A stretch of DNA of 64,000 nucleotides from Isoetes taiwanensis. Taxonomy: Eukaryota > Streptophyta > Lycopodiopsida > Isoetales > Isoetaceae. The position numbers and the translations under genes were made by a program. The DNA lies in assembly GCA_021234155.1 (NCBI GenBank), contig JAJEKV010000066.1:6792800-6856799 (forward strand). The letters run 5' to 3'. Each line of letters opens with the position of its first letter. The first letter of the stretch is position 1. Positions 1-10,590 of this stretch are shown piece by piece. The notes beneath the pieces were generated by a model that searched no databases, was not told the origin of the DNA, and saw only the letters and a program-made list of their open reading frames with translations.

Positions 1-1754
1 AACCTTGAATGTTATTCCCGATAAAAAATATTGTACACTCAATTGTTGCAACAAACCAGTATAACCAACCTTCATTTGTGACATTATTCCATATAATTGT
101 TGTTTTGACATACTAGCCAAATGGCTTGTAAGGGCATCATTTCCAGGCAAAACTCCACTACCATGACCATTCATTTGTGTGCCTTGCTGCAGATTTTGCC
201 CTTGCCCAGCCATAGCAGAAACATGATGTGAAGACCCCAATGCCCCAGCCATTACTGCTGCGGCAGCTGCAGCAGCTGCGTAACCTATAGGTTGTTCAGC
301 TGCACCCCCACCAAATGGCAAGGCTGGTTTCTGATTATCTGTGTAACACAAGAATTTCTTAATGCCAACTATAAACCCTCGGATATTTCAATGTTCCACA
401 ATATATACCCTTACCAACAGGAAAGTTAGTACTAGGTAACCCTGGACCTCCCCGACCCTGCAAACCCTAAAGTTAGGGCACAAAACATCAATTAGAATTT
501 TTGCCATTATTATGGCACTGTTGTACTGTTAAATACCACTGTTATAATGTCCAATATCTTACTTGTTCACGACTTCTATCCCCACTTCCCCCTTTCTCGT
601 TTGCAGCTATATCAACCCGAAGAGGCCGGCCATTTATTTCATATCCTTTTAGATTTCTGCGAGCACTTGCTGCAGTCTCCTCATCCCTAAACTCACAGAA
701 TCCGTATCCCTTTGGCTTGCCAGTTTCTCTATCAACTACAAGTCTGAGAAAGAAAACCTCCATAAGATAAAGGCCATTTTACTGAAGTTTTAAATGCACA
801 ATATCAAATATCCAGATTTCTGTTTCACTACATCTCATCCTATTTATTTCCAATTGCCAAGACAGACAATTTGTGAAATAAAAATAGAACCAAATACCAG
901 AATAACCTTAAATTGATTCTAAAATTTGGAATTGTGACAGCATTGTACTTCCATTTCCATGGACATAATCAAACTTAACAATGTAAACCACTGGTCCACA
1001 ACTCGCATTCCATGATAATAACCACTGTATGCAAGAACATCCAACACTTTTGAAACAAGAATGTCACAAATTTTTATTTGCAAGTACTTTACAGAACAAT
1101 TCGTGAAGACAATAACACAATACCATCGGTCAAAACAATATCAAGAAGCAAAAACTAACATCACTTACTGTAACATCAGAAATGGTTAAAAAACAGCATT
1201 GCGCCACAATTCAACATGTAATGGAAGAAAAACAAAAGCCCATAGTGTGCGCGCTACAAAACTTAACAAGGCAACTAATTGCATAAAAATGGATAGTAAT
1301 TTTGATACAAGGTTAAAATCTCCCCAGATTTATCTCCTTCACATTTTGAAGGAACAATAGCACCAGGAGCCTCAATAGTTTCCACAAATATAGCTATTTC
1401 TCCAAAACAATCCTACACGCACCGAAAGGACACCACTGGACCGACTTCTTCACAAATCTGAATAAGTTGCTCCTCAGTTGCGTCGTAAGGAATATTGCCA
1501 ACTGCAGAAAACCAAATAAACTGAGCTGCTTTATTTTTAGGTATAGAGCTATGATTCTACATAGCCATAACCTATTTCGAAACCCTAATCTCCCGTAGAA
1601 CAAAACAAAACAAAAGCGCAGGAAATGCACAAGAGAAAACACTTGAGGAGAAGGGGCCTATAACCAAGACATAAGGCGTAAAAACGAGATACACGAAAAA
1701 GAAGCGAAAAACAAAGGGCTTACCAAAGACACAACGGTGTTGAGATCCGCTCAT
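1..1754 (-). CDS. CSTF64: Cleavage stimulation factor subunit 2 (CstF-64) homologue, 5' part, five coding exons
   Basis: CstF-64 binds the U/GU-rich element downstream of the poly(A) site during nuclear mRNA 3'-end formation. Exons on the minus strand, with GT-AG borders and matching phase: 1754-1724, 1501-1423, 743-563, 457-415 and 338-about 70. The start ATG at 1754 gives [10 protein letters not shown], and exon 2 continues [19 protein letters not shown]. Exons 1-3 together form one RRM at about residues 8-86, with RNP2 CVFVGNIPYD and RNP1 [10 protein letters not shown]. Exon 4 is a GRGG linker. Exon 5 holds an alanine run and the start of the CSTF2 hinge domain ([19 protein letters not shown]), where the family binds CstF-77 or symplekin. 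An intron starts after the last lysine. The rest, with the C-terminal domain, lies left of the window. About 200 residues are visible. No breaks seen. Confidence 0.92.
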
Positions 1755-1989
1755 TGCGAAAAAGGCTTTCCTAGAACAGTCTGGAAGGTCCGGCAACTAC
1801 AGCAGCGGCTGGGCATTGACATAGTAACGAGCTCCCCGAGAGCCGAAGGAGAAGGGTTATTTGAGAATAAGTTTTTTTAAGGAAAACAAACAAGGTGCCG
1901 GATTGCTCCAATAAAGATACGAAATATGATTTTTATTAGCATTGGCTATATAGCATTGTGGTGGGTGCTTTCTATTTTCTTGGCAAAAT
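1755..1989. other. 5' flank of the CstF-64 gene
   Basis: Upstream of the CstF-64 start on the minus strand. It should hold the 5' UTR and core promoter. No clear TATA box or other element could be assigned by eye. Confidence 0.35.
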
Positions 1990-2465
1990 ATGTGGAATAG
2001 CTCCCTTACAACACTAATTGCGCACCCATTTGCTCATGTGCAGATTGACAGCTTCCACTCACATGCGAGGACATGATCTGTCATTGTTGCCAACAGGGCG
2101 CCACGCCCTTCATACCTGCCCAGCATTTGAACATATCCGGGCACGGTATATTCAGTTAGTTATGCCTGACCAGCCGTTGTACGTGCTGTTGAACACGGCC
2201 TCCGCGGGCTTGTTGGGATCATACCTTCACGAGGTTATAGATGCACAGACTTAGTTGTGTCCTTCGGAGCAATATTGAATTGTCCTATTCCTATACGATT
2301 GTACGGTCTATTAGCATACTTATACTGCTAAGGTTTTTCCCTCAAAAACCCTTTGGGGCAGGAGTCTTTTAACCCTGACAGTAATACGCTTGTTCGCTAT
2401 TTGTTTGGGTCACATGGACCAATTGGTCTCCGTGGACATACATTCTATTCTATTATGTTCTATCT
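1990..2465 (+). mobile_element. LINE 3'-end fragment with TTCTA-type tail
   Basis: The ORF at 2018-2254 contains CPAFEHIRARY preceded by RHALHT, the pattern of the C-terminal zinc-knuckle region that follows the reverse transcriptase in many plant LINE ORF2 proteins (compare CRICDRME...HMLNECPTY in the longer LINE of this window). It ends in untranslated DNA with an ATTCTATTCTATTATGTTCTA stretch around 2442-2462, close to the tail of that LINE. There is no RT domain in this piece. It is a 5'-truncated or rearranged dead copy. Confidence 0.6.
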
Positions 2466-3860
2466 CCGTCTCGGCTTAAGGATTTTCTTGGGGAAGAAAT
2501 TCAACTTCGGTGCATAATCATCCTTACCAGTATTAACCGCCTTGTTCAACAAGGCATTACAGAAAGGTTCCTCCCTCCTCCCCAACCCCCAAAGGGATCA
2601 TTAACAGAGTTGTTCCCATCTACAAGGCAGTTAACCTGCATTGCCAAGCCAATTACTGAACAATCACGGTCAGTTCGGTGTTTGCAAAAGTGCTAGCCAA
2701 TATTCTCGAGCAACAATTTAGACTCAGCCAAGGTAGCAGAGTTGCGGGCCCTCATGCAGGTTGGATTCAAACCTCGGCACTCAACCATTAATCACATCTT
2801 CACGCTGAGGACTCTAGTTGAAGATGGCAGGAACCGTCGCCATGACTTGCATTGTGGCTTCATGGACTTTGCATAAAGGCCTTTGATATTGTGCCTCGGG
2901 AAAGCTATGGGCAAGATTACAACAGCTAGACGTCCCTGCAGATGCAGTGTACAGGCTATATAAGACATGCTCAGGCTAGTTGCAGCTGACAAACCAACCA
3001 TTCGATAAAAGTATCGGGCTCCGCTAGGGATGCCCTCTCTCTCCAACATTGTTTTGGCTTTACATTGATCAGTTGGAGAGATGGTTTGCTGAAGATAAGG
3101 GCAATGAAGCTCACCTTTTGCACTAGATCACCAGGCAGCTAATATATGATGATGATGTGGATCCCCTAGCTTACACTCTGGCGAACATGCAGTGCCCTGG
3201 ACACATTCTGCCAGGCAACTGACATACGCGTCAAGCTGGCCAAAACCAAGGTACTCCTCATATCATCCTCATGTCAGCCGAGGGCCCCCTCCTTTAGTTA
3301 CCGAGGGCAAAATGTGGAGGTGGCATCAACCTACAAATATGTGGGAGTGGAGTTTCCTTCTACTATGCACTGGGACACTTCCATCCAGCTATGAGCGACG
3401 ACAGATTGGAAGGCACTATATACAATGTAGAACAATAGTCGTAGAGCAGAGCTGTATGATTGCTCTCATCAGTCGAACATGTTCAGGGTCTTAGTGGAGC
3501 CCGTCCTTTTATACATAGTCGATGTTTGGACTCAGTGGTGTCCCTCACTACCTCGAATGACTTGGAGCAGGTGCAGAAAGCCTTCTTAGCACATGCCCTG
3601 GGGGTGAAGCCCACGGTCCCATATCAAATCTTGTCGCAGGAGACAGGTTTCTTGCCTCTTTAGAGGGCGGCCCTTGATCGCCGCATCGTCTGCTTTTAAA
3701 AGGTGGTCAATATGGACGATGCTCGTCTCCCTAACCTAGTTTATACCATGGCAATGGGGCCACATCGCCTCAATGCCCGCTGGAGGGAAAAGAGAGCTCA
3801 ATGACTGGCCAGATGGAATGTGCAGAAGCACAGGTGCATAAGGTGCAAAGAGGTAGATCG
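2466..3860 (+). pseudogene. Degraded LINE reverse transcriptase fragment
   Basis: Translation in shifting frames recovers non-LTR reverse transcriptase blocks in the right order: STINHIFTLRTLVEDGRN then FMDFAKAFDIVPRES (RT block with the first catalytic Asp, about 2780-2900), GCPLSPTLF-like at about 3030-3060, YDDDV in place of YADD at about 3147-3161, then STYKYVGVEF (3326-3355) and ALGVKPTVPYQIL (3594-3632). Many stops and frameshifts make it non-functional. It resembles, but is not the same subfamily as, the LINE at 6.96-15.18 kb. The LINE fragment inside the Crypton-like gene shares the GVK.TV.Y.IL..ETGF block with it. Confidence 0.8.
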
Positions 3861-4430
3861 ATATAGCTTGATGCAATATTTTGACGTTTTCTTCCCCCCA
3901 TCACGAGAAAGGCATCAATTTGGGCCATCAGATTGACATTCTTAAGAGTATTAAGAAAATAATTAGATGCAGATCATGCTTGCGAAACATGAGAAACAGT
4001 CAAACAGACAGATTTGGGACAACATCACATAAAGGTGCACTCGGCCTACAAGATTGTTACCAAATCCTTCAGCGCAATGAGATTGGGCCAAAGCCATAGC
4101 AGGAAATAAGATGAGCAGAGGAGAATAATGCTGCCACACCAAGACATATATTTGCGTATCGCTTCTTCTGCTTCAGGAACTCTCATGCCTAATGCTTAAG
4201 AGAATTTTAAGTGCTCTCCGAAAGCCAAGTTTAGGCACATAAGCAATAAGGATTTGTATGCTCAACAGGCCATAACCATTATCAAAAAAAAAATCGGCCC
4301 TTACCTCATCAGCACCGACTCAGGTTATCTCGACTCTTCAAATCCCAGAGAGCCTAAAGCACAGGCCTGAAATAGTTTTGGTTCTTGGAGCACCGGTCTA
4401 CCAAAGCCCTACAGTTCTGTACTTCCGTTT
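3861..4430. other. No gene recognised
   Basis: Short ORFs only, none with a recognisable motif. It may be further LINE 3' sequence, decayed past recognition. Confidence 0.4.
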
Positions 4431-4541
4431 CTCAAACATCGGCCTGCCAAAAAAATCTCCAATGATCCTCAAACGTCTGCCTGCCAAAAAAATCCCCAGT
4501 GATCCTCAAACATCCGCCTGCCAAAAAAATCCCCAATGATC
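4431..4541. repeat. 37-bp tandem repeat, three copies
   Basis: Three head-to-tail units at 4431-4467, 4468-4504 and 4505-4541. Each begins CTCAAAC, contains GCCTGCCAAAAAAATC and ends with GATC. Only a few substitutions separate the copies, so the array is fairly young. Confidence 0.95.
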
Positions 4542-5067
4542 CGCTCGTTCATTCAACTCAAAGGCTACTCTCGACTCCTATTTTGCCTGAGCTTAGGGCT
4601 CCACCTTGCTTTTATAATACCAAAAAGAATCATCGCGAAGTTTCCACAATCGTCCAGAGCTCTCCACTCTCGGAATAATCCAGAGGATTCGAAGCTCTTC
4701 CTGCCATGTGACCGCAGTTTCCAAAAAGTTGATACCCTTCTTAAAATTTTTGGACCTTACATGTGTATATTTTGAGGGTAGGCCTAGGCATCCACAACTT
4801 TTATTGAGCTGCCCCCTCGACGTCTGTAATATAATTATATATTAGAGATAACGCTGGTAATCGAAAGACTTCTAGATGCTATGGAAATATGCATGTAGAA
4901 TTGTTATGCCTTATTTGACCAGTCAATCATCATACTTATGCAGATAGCATATCATACTTTAAGACAAATGTACATAGAGATCATGTCAGTGTGATATTCC
5001 TTCCCTAAGATAAATAAAACAGTATAAAATATTTTTGATGCTTTCAAATATTTCGCAAAAAAAATGT

Positions 5068-5320
5068 TCGTTCGTAGTGTAGCTCCTAGTCATCCATTCG
5101 TAGTGTATCCATTCATAGTATAGCTCCTAGTCATCCAAACATACAAAAGCATTTTGAAGACCCAAGACTTGGAATTTCAGTCTTTGTTATTTACTATATA
5201 CAACAACAAACAAAATCATTTTTTGGCAAACAGTCAAACAAAATCATGAAAATCATTTTCTAGCGAACAACCAAACAAAATTATTTACTGTATACAACAG
5301 CCAAACAAAATTATAAAAAT
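5068..5320. repeat. Short imperfect direct repeats in AT-rich intergenic DNA
   Basis: GTAGCTCCTAGTCATCCA-type units recur at about 5078 and 5121. The motif CAAACAAAAT(C/T)AT recurs four times between 5205 and 5310 with spacers such as TTTACTGTATACAACA. The surrounding 4542-5429 interval holds no gene that I can recognise. Confidence 0.6.
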
Positions 5321-5429
5321 TGTGCAATATATTGAACGCCATGATCTTGACTCATTGAAACAAAGTAATGATGGCCTTCATTGCATATTTGAACCTCTGT
5401 GCCTTTGCACTTGTATTCTTTTCCTACTC

Positions 5430-5790
5430 TCATATCCCATTCTCTCGCTCAGCCAACCACTTTTGGAAGACTGCACTTCTCAATACCTGTCCTTTTCTTG
5501 TTAGACTCTTCGCATTGAGTTCAAACTCATAAGGCGGCACATTTTCTGTAGGCCTTGATTCATTTAATGTTAATCCAAGAGTGGCCATCCTACAAAAGTT
5601 ATGCAGAGCACAACAAGCCACTATAACTTTTGATGCGTTATCCACATGACAATTTAGGCTTCCTAAGATCTGAAACTTGCTTTTTAGTATCCCAAATATA
5701 TTCTCAATTACCACCCTTCCTTGCTTGATGTGTGTGTCAAACTCCTTCATAAGAAGATTGGAGGGCTTGTTATTGATGACACAGTTCTTC
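5430..5790 (-). pseudogene. HARBI1-like (PIF/Harbinger) transposase, C-terminal part
   Basis: The minus-strand reading starts LKNCVINNKPSNLLMKEFD and continues RVVIENIFGILKSKF and SKVIVACCALHNFC. That is the last part of the DDE nuclease of PIF/Harbinger transposases: RxxVExxFGxLK with the catalytic Glu, then the ALHN block. The frame is open to a stop at 5430 but begins at an A-tract (T-tract on this strand). The missing N-terminal two thirds lies at 22880-23848 in the same orientation and frame, so about 17 kb has been inserted between the first Asp region and the Glu. Confidence 0.85.
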
Positions 5791-5811
5791 AAAAAAAAAA
5801 AAAAAAAAAAA
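5791..5811. repeat. A-tract at the left junction of the 17-kb insertion
   Basis: A run of 21 A. It marks the exact border between the HARBI1-like coding sequence and foreign DNA. A matching A-run at 22857-22879 marks the other border. Confidence 0.9.
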
Positions 5812-6960
5812 CCCAGCCTGAACTAGCATCGCTAGACCAGACATCTGCCTCGGTCAATCCCTTGGCAGTCTTATCACCCTGATTCTAGCCTGAGTAAATC
5901 TAGATCAGTGTCCATATACCTATTAGACTCAGCTTACATATAATCTGTTACCATCTATTTTCAACCCATACTCATTTATTCCATGTAACCATCATGTCTT
6001 AAAAATCTTTTTTATTAGTATATCATTCTATATGTTGATCAAGAAAACCAGAATTAAGCCCATATTAGGCATATGTTTATCGATTTGTAGACTTACAACT
6101 ATGGTCAATCATTGGTAGTTAACTTAAGGCATTGATTTCTTATCATTTATATACCTTAGTATGTGGTCTAGAATTAGCCATATTTTATTGTGTGTTTCGG
6201 CTAAGCTGATCCAGCAAATATAGACCATTGATGTATTATGATGTTTTACTAAATCATAGAATCCGATAACACCTATATCAGGGCCATGTGATTTTGAATC
6301 TCTGATCCATCATCTAGAAATGGTAATTTAAATCTAAACCTTATTTCAATGGGGTCTCTCCTTTTCTATTCAATATACTATCTAGTATACTTACAGCTTA
6401 GTTAGTTGTTATCTACCATGTTTTCAGTACCAACCATATATTTTTATCACCATTAGTTTTCACAACCATCAGTGCTACTATCTGTAGATAAGATAAAAAT
6501 TCAGAAATCGCTGGTATCTATTGTATCATGTCTGATCATGTATCCAGCACCATTTTTAAGGAAAACATGTCAGTTTTACGAGTTTTTCCAAAATATGCTC
6601 GCTATTAAGTACTAGAGCTGAACCTATATCATATAAAGATACTTCATGCATATAAGATTCAAAAGGAAAAAATTGTTTTGAAACCCTGAACACATCGGAA
6701 TACAGCAGCCTTGTGCATCATTATCTTCTTGTTTTCTCCACTCCAGGACTTCCTCCATCATATAGCAGCCACCAACATATAAAGCAAAAGAGTACAATGA
6801 GAAGAAAATCCCGTACCTGCAGCCAATCAATACTCTGTTAGCAATAGACTTGGTAACAGGGCAAGGGCCAAAAGGTACCTTGGGATTTTCAGTTTATCAC
6901 TGATTACCCATTGTACCTTTTGCCCTATTAGTTAGTTTAAGCTATATGATCATGGAAATA
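5812..6960 (-). repeat. Copy A of a dispersed ~1.1 kb repeat with terminal hairpin
   Basis: Copies A (here) and B (16317-17485) share three landmarks in order. First, a block just inside the A-tract that on the minus strand reads GATAAGAC..GGATTGACCGA and ends in a T-run. Second, a CTGCAGGTACGGG block at about 6811-6826. Third, a hairpin at about 6857-6927 built from GGGCAAAAGGTAC and GTACCTTTTGGCCC. The middle is strongly diverged. On the minus strand the unit ends in T, as some plant SINEs do, but I see no convincing A and B boxes. Class unknown. Confidence 0.55.
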
Positions 6961-7820
6961 TTATAAAGCACATGGCGGACGATGGCGGACGATGGGTGAA
7001 AAACAGGTGAGTGCATCATCTCAGATTACAGATAGCTAAAAATGTGCTTAGTCTGTATAGAACGTATCCAAAGTATGGTATAGATAGCCCAGAGTTTATT
7101 TAGATCAAAATACGCTTGGTGTGGATAGAAGCAGTAAGTAAATAAATGATAAACACGGTCTGTACATTGCATCGTCCATCGATTCCCAGAGAGAAGGAGT
7201 GGAATTTAACAGATCAGGGAAGTAACAGGGAAGTAGCTCGTGGGTCCGGCGATGGGCGACTCCAAAGATTTCAAAAATTTGTAACGTTAGGGAAAATAAA
7301 CGAAATGAAAATAAAAGAAAATGTAAAGAAAAAAAAAAGAAAATAAATAATTTCTGGAAGCTGGGAGGAAGACGCACAAAAGGAAATTGTATCTCACTAA
7401 TTTTAAGGTAGATGAAAATTAAAGGAGACGGAACACGTGGCAAAAAGGGCCGATCACAGGAACGGAACGAAAATTAAAGGGGGTTAGAACACGTGGCGTC
7501 ACGGCATAGAGCGTTAACAGATAATATAAAGAAAATAATGGAAGGTTTAGAAAAATGCAGAAAATATCACGAATAAACATCTGTCATAATCATACCGCTT
7601 AGGGGAGGCGTAATAATGAATAATGAAAATAGGGAGAAAAGGACGAACAGTAAGTATGTCAGACGAACAGTAAGGAGACAGGTGGCGAATATTCGCGTAC
7701 GAAAATTCGGAGAGACAGGATAGGACAAGACAAGCGTTTAAGGCAGACGATCGTATTGAATAAGCGGGAATAAGCGGGAATTTAGACAGACTTTAGACAG
7801 ACTTTCGTAACCCTAGGGGA

Positions 7821-7828
7821 TATATAAC
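7821..7828 (+). promoter_or_regulatory. Possible TATA box upstream of the Cys-rich ORF
   Basis: TATATAAC lies 151 bases upstream of the ATG at 7979, in a locally GC-richer segment. If used, the Cys-rich ORF would have its own promoter inside the LINE leader. Position-based inference only. Confidence 0.4.
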
Positions 7829-7978
7829 AGTAGTAACCGGAGAGAAACTGATTGTGGAAACCGGCCCGCAAGATTACCCAGCGCCTAGAGCCCCTGAGCT
7901 TGCAAAGCCGGACCACCAGTGAAGCGCCAGTGCATCTTCATCTTCATCTCCGCCTCCGCCGTAGCAGAGCAGCCAGAA

Positions 7979-8527
7979 ATGGACAAAGGCAAGAGAGTGG
8001 CATCCGGCGGCGATGAGGAGCAGAAAAAGAGCAGGAAGAGGGCAGGATCTGGAGTGCCGGGCAACCTTACGGTGCCCTATAACCCTGATCTTGAGGAGCT
8101 CAATCCATGGTGCATCTGCGAACCAGAATGTCGGTGTTTGGGACGGGGCCTGCCATCGTGTATCAGCTGTGGGCGAGTGCACTGTTTATTTTGCGATCGA
8201 ATTCACCATGCTCAGGATATGCGAGATCATGGCTACACCTTAGGGTTACTGGAGGTGCTTGGGGTTTTAGGCGACAAAAATGATTCAATAAGGCGCCAGG
8301 ATCTGGACAGGACTATGCAGTGTTTTAATCGACTGCAAATTCACGCGGCAGTACAGCGGTCTCCAAGATATCAGCACAATCTCACAATCTGTGATCTTGG
8401 TAAGGTGTGTATATATTGTTGCGAGAAGAACCCTGTTGACTTCATGTGTCGAGCATATGTTGGGAGGAACCTGGAAAAAATTAGAAAGATCGGGGAGCCA
8501 TCTGCAGAGAAAAAATCAAGGCAGTGA
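7979..8527 (+). CDS. Cys-rich zinc-finger-like protein in LINE leader (unrecognised, 182 aa)
   Basis: The frame is open without a break. I prefer the ATG at 7979 (MDKGKRVASGGDEEQKKSRK) because the in-frame ATG at 7919 precedes a low-complexity stretch. A basic, NLS-like KKSRKRAG near residue 20 is followed by a dense Cys block, CICEPECRCLGRGLPSC, then CxxC, CLFC and HH at about residues 45-80. That spacing suggests one or two zinc-binding loops. A second pair (CIYC) lies near residue 146. I do not recognise the family. Codon use is normal and the C-terminus is basic (AEKKSRQ). It could be a LINE-encoded nucleic-acid-binding accessory protein, or a host exon picked up by the LINE; neither is shown. 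Confidence 0.55.
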   Translation: MDKGKRVASGGDEEQKKSRKRAGSGVPGNLTVPYNPDLEELNPWCICEPECRCLGRGLPSCISCGRVHCLFCDRIHHAQDMRDHGYTLGLLEVLGVLGDKNDSIRRQDLDRTMQCFNRLQIHAAVQRSPRYQHNLTICDLGKVCIYCCEKNPVDFMCRAYVGRNLEKIRKIGEPSAEKKSRQ

Positions 8528-9154
8528 TTATCCGGGATGGGGATGGGGATAGGCAATGGTGGAGGGGATGAAGGGGCGGCATGTGACTCCTTTTGCTTTG
8601 TTCCCGCTTTTATCTGTTATCTGTTATCTCTTATTTCTCTCGTGCTTTTAAGATTCGAGGTTTGCCAAGCAGGTAAGATATATCAGCCTAAATTTACTGT
8701 TTTGAGTGGTGCGGGGAAACCCGAACACAGAAGGATGCCTTGATGTTTACAGGAACCAGAATTAAAAATTCCGTGATCAAAAGTAGGATGTAGGACATGA
8801 GCGGAACGGATCCTGCTCGAAATTTTGTAAAATTTTTTGTATAAAAATGAAAGGAAACATTGCGAAAATGAGTAGTAACAGTTCTGATGTATGGTCGAAT
8901 AGGGGCAAATAGGAATGAAAATAATGCGGACGAAAGTAAGAACACCCTTAAGCACTAAAAAGGGGTATACATAGCAACTCCGCGAAAGACAGGCAAGGTG
9001 CATGGATTGAGGGACAACGCGTTAGCGGGTGGCGAAACACATATGAGTCAAACACATAATAGGTATAAGGTAGGGAGCGTAAATAAATAAAATAAAATAA
9101 ACTAAATAAACAAAATAAATTAACATATGAAATAGGATTTATATGAGGTATAGG
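8528..9154 (+). other. LINE leader, no gene
   Basis: Spacer between the Cys-rich ORF and the repeated leader. Short ORFs on both strands show no motif. Composition matches the rest of the LINE. Confidence 0.5.
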
Positions 9155-9360
9155 GGCAGGTGTAGATGTATAGGTAGAGATGTTTATGACATGTATAAAC
9201 GTAAACGGGTCACATAGGAGTTAGCAAATAGTATAGATATTGAAGGGCGTGTAAATAACATAAAATAAAATACGAGTATGATATATATGATACACAAGGT
9301 GTACAGGGACAAGTATAGATGTATAGGTAGAGATATATATGACAGATGTGAACGCATAGG
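9155..9360 (+). repeat. LINE leader direct repeat, period ~155 bp
   Basis: The segment around TAGATGTATAGGTAGAGAT at 9163 recurs at 9318, each time followed by a TATGACA...TGT.AACG block. The period of 155 is close to that of the monomers just downstream, so the whole leader may be built from one ancestral monomer. Confidence 0.7.
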
Positions 9361-9729
9361 ACATACAACAGATAAAGGACTACAAACAACAAGGAGGACC
9401 AAGCAGGACCAAAACAGAAGTGAGCAAGACAATACACGACGGGAAAACAACAAACGAAAAAGATGGTGGACCACAATAGCCCAAGACGAGACCATAACGG
9501 GGAAAAGTCATACAAGGTTCTTAGGTGAACAGCACAGTGAAGATATAGAAATATTAGAGATTCCTAATGGAAGATATAGAAATATTAGAGTGTTACTTAA
9601 ACATAGGAAGATAAATTGTGGAAGATAATCTATTAGTGAAGATACACTCACAAGACAGCGGCAAAAAAGGGAAGGGGACCCAGAGACATGGTAAATGTCC
9701 GGGCCGAAAGTGTACATCAAAGTTTGCGG

Positions 9730-10135
9730 ATCAGAGAGTTTCAACCTCCGCCGCACACCAGTATAGCGAGGGCCAGACCCACCAACTGGTTAAGTGTACC
9801 AGCATAATACCCCAAAAACAAAACATGAATAACAGAGGATCGCAAGATCCAAAGAGTAAAAGGCGGACGGAATAAGATACGGGACAGAGAGGCTCAGCCT
9901 CCGCCGTACACCAGGATAGCGAGGGCTAGACCCACCAACTGGTAAATCCGGACCACTATAAACTCGACAAATCGCAAAAAATCGCAAAAGTTGCGAAAAA
10001 GCATGTTGCGAGACTGTAAAGAGTATAAAGCGGACGGGAAAGTTACGGGACAGAGAGGTTCCACCTCCACCATACACCAGGATAGCGATGGGCCAAAAAA
10101 AACCCACCAACTGGTATCCGGACCACTAGACACTC
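9730..10135 (+). repeat. Three tandem leader monomers of the LINE (~155-163 bp)
   Basis: Units start with CAGAGAG near 9733, 9887 and 10051. Each carries a CCTCCGCCG.ACACCAG-type block, a TAGCGA block, CCCACCAACTGGT and, in units two and three, a TCCGGACCACTA end. Known L1 families of other organisms use tandem 5' monomers as promoters, so this is a likely promoter region by analogy. Confidence 0.8.
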
Positions 10136-10590
10136 AAAAATACAGGGAATAACAGCAAATACAATTAAAAAGGGGGCTGATCTTGATACGCAGGACCAAA
10201 TATCTGGGCCAAGGAAGTTATGACCTTTCAACTAACTCCTCGGAATACTACTAAAGGACATAGAGACAAATGCCGAATCCCATAACAGGACGGGAGGAGA
10301 TCACCCATAGCGAAATCATAGCGAAATCATCATGGAGAGACACCCAAGGGACGAAACGAAAATAAATGATGGGGGTTGGAATAATTAAGGGGGGCCATCC
10401 CAATATTTCGAATTCAAAAATAGGACTAACGGTGATAATTTTGAATTAGGGGACCGTTCAGTAATGCAATATATAGACCCAACAGAGTAAGAATACCAAC
10501 CCCTCCCATTGAGTTGGTAACGGCGTCTCAGGAACAGCAGCAATCCGCAGCAGCAACAATCCGCAGCGCCTCGCAAAAAAATCAAGAGCA
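10136..10590 (+). other. LINE leader between monomers and ORF1
   Basis: No ORF of note. It ends in a CAGCAGCAATCCGCAGCAGCAACAATCC stretch just before the ORF1 start. Confidence 0.5.

Noticed and set aside
501-770. Plus-strand 89-codon ORF
   Set aside because: Antisense of CstF-64 exon 3 and its flanking intron.
5812-5900. tRNA-derived SINE with B box
   Set aside because: GGATTGACCGAGG was considered as a B box but departs from GGTTCGANTCC at key positions, and no A box was found at the right distance.
7105-7443. Hydrophobic 112-codon minus-strand ORF
   Set aside because: Antisense to the A-rich LINE leader. Phe/Leu runs come from poly-purine sequence.
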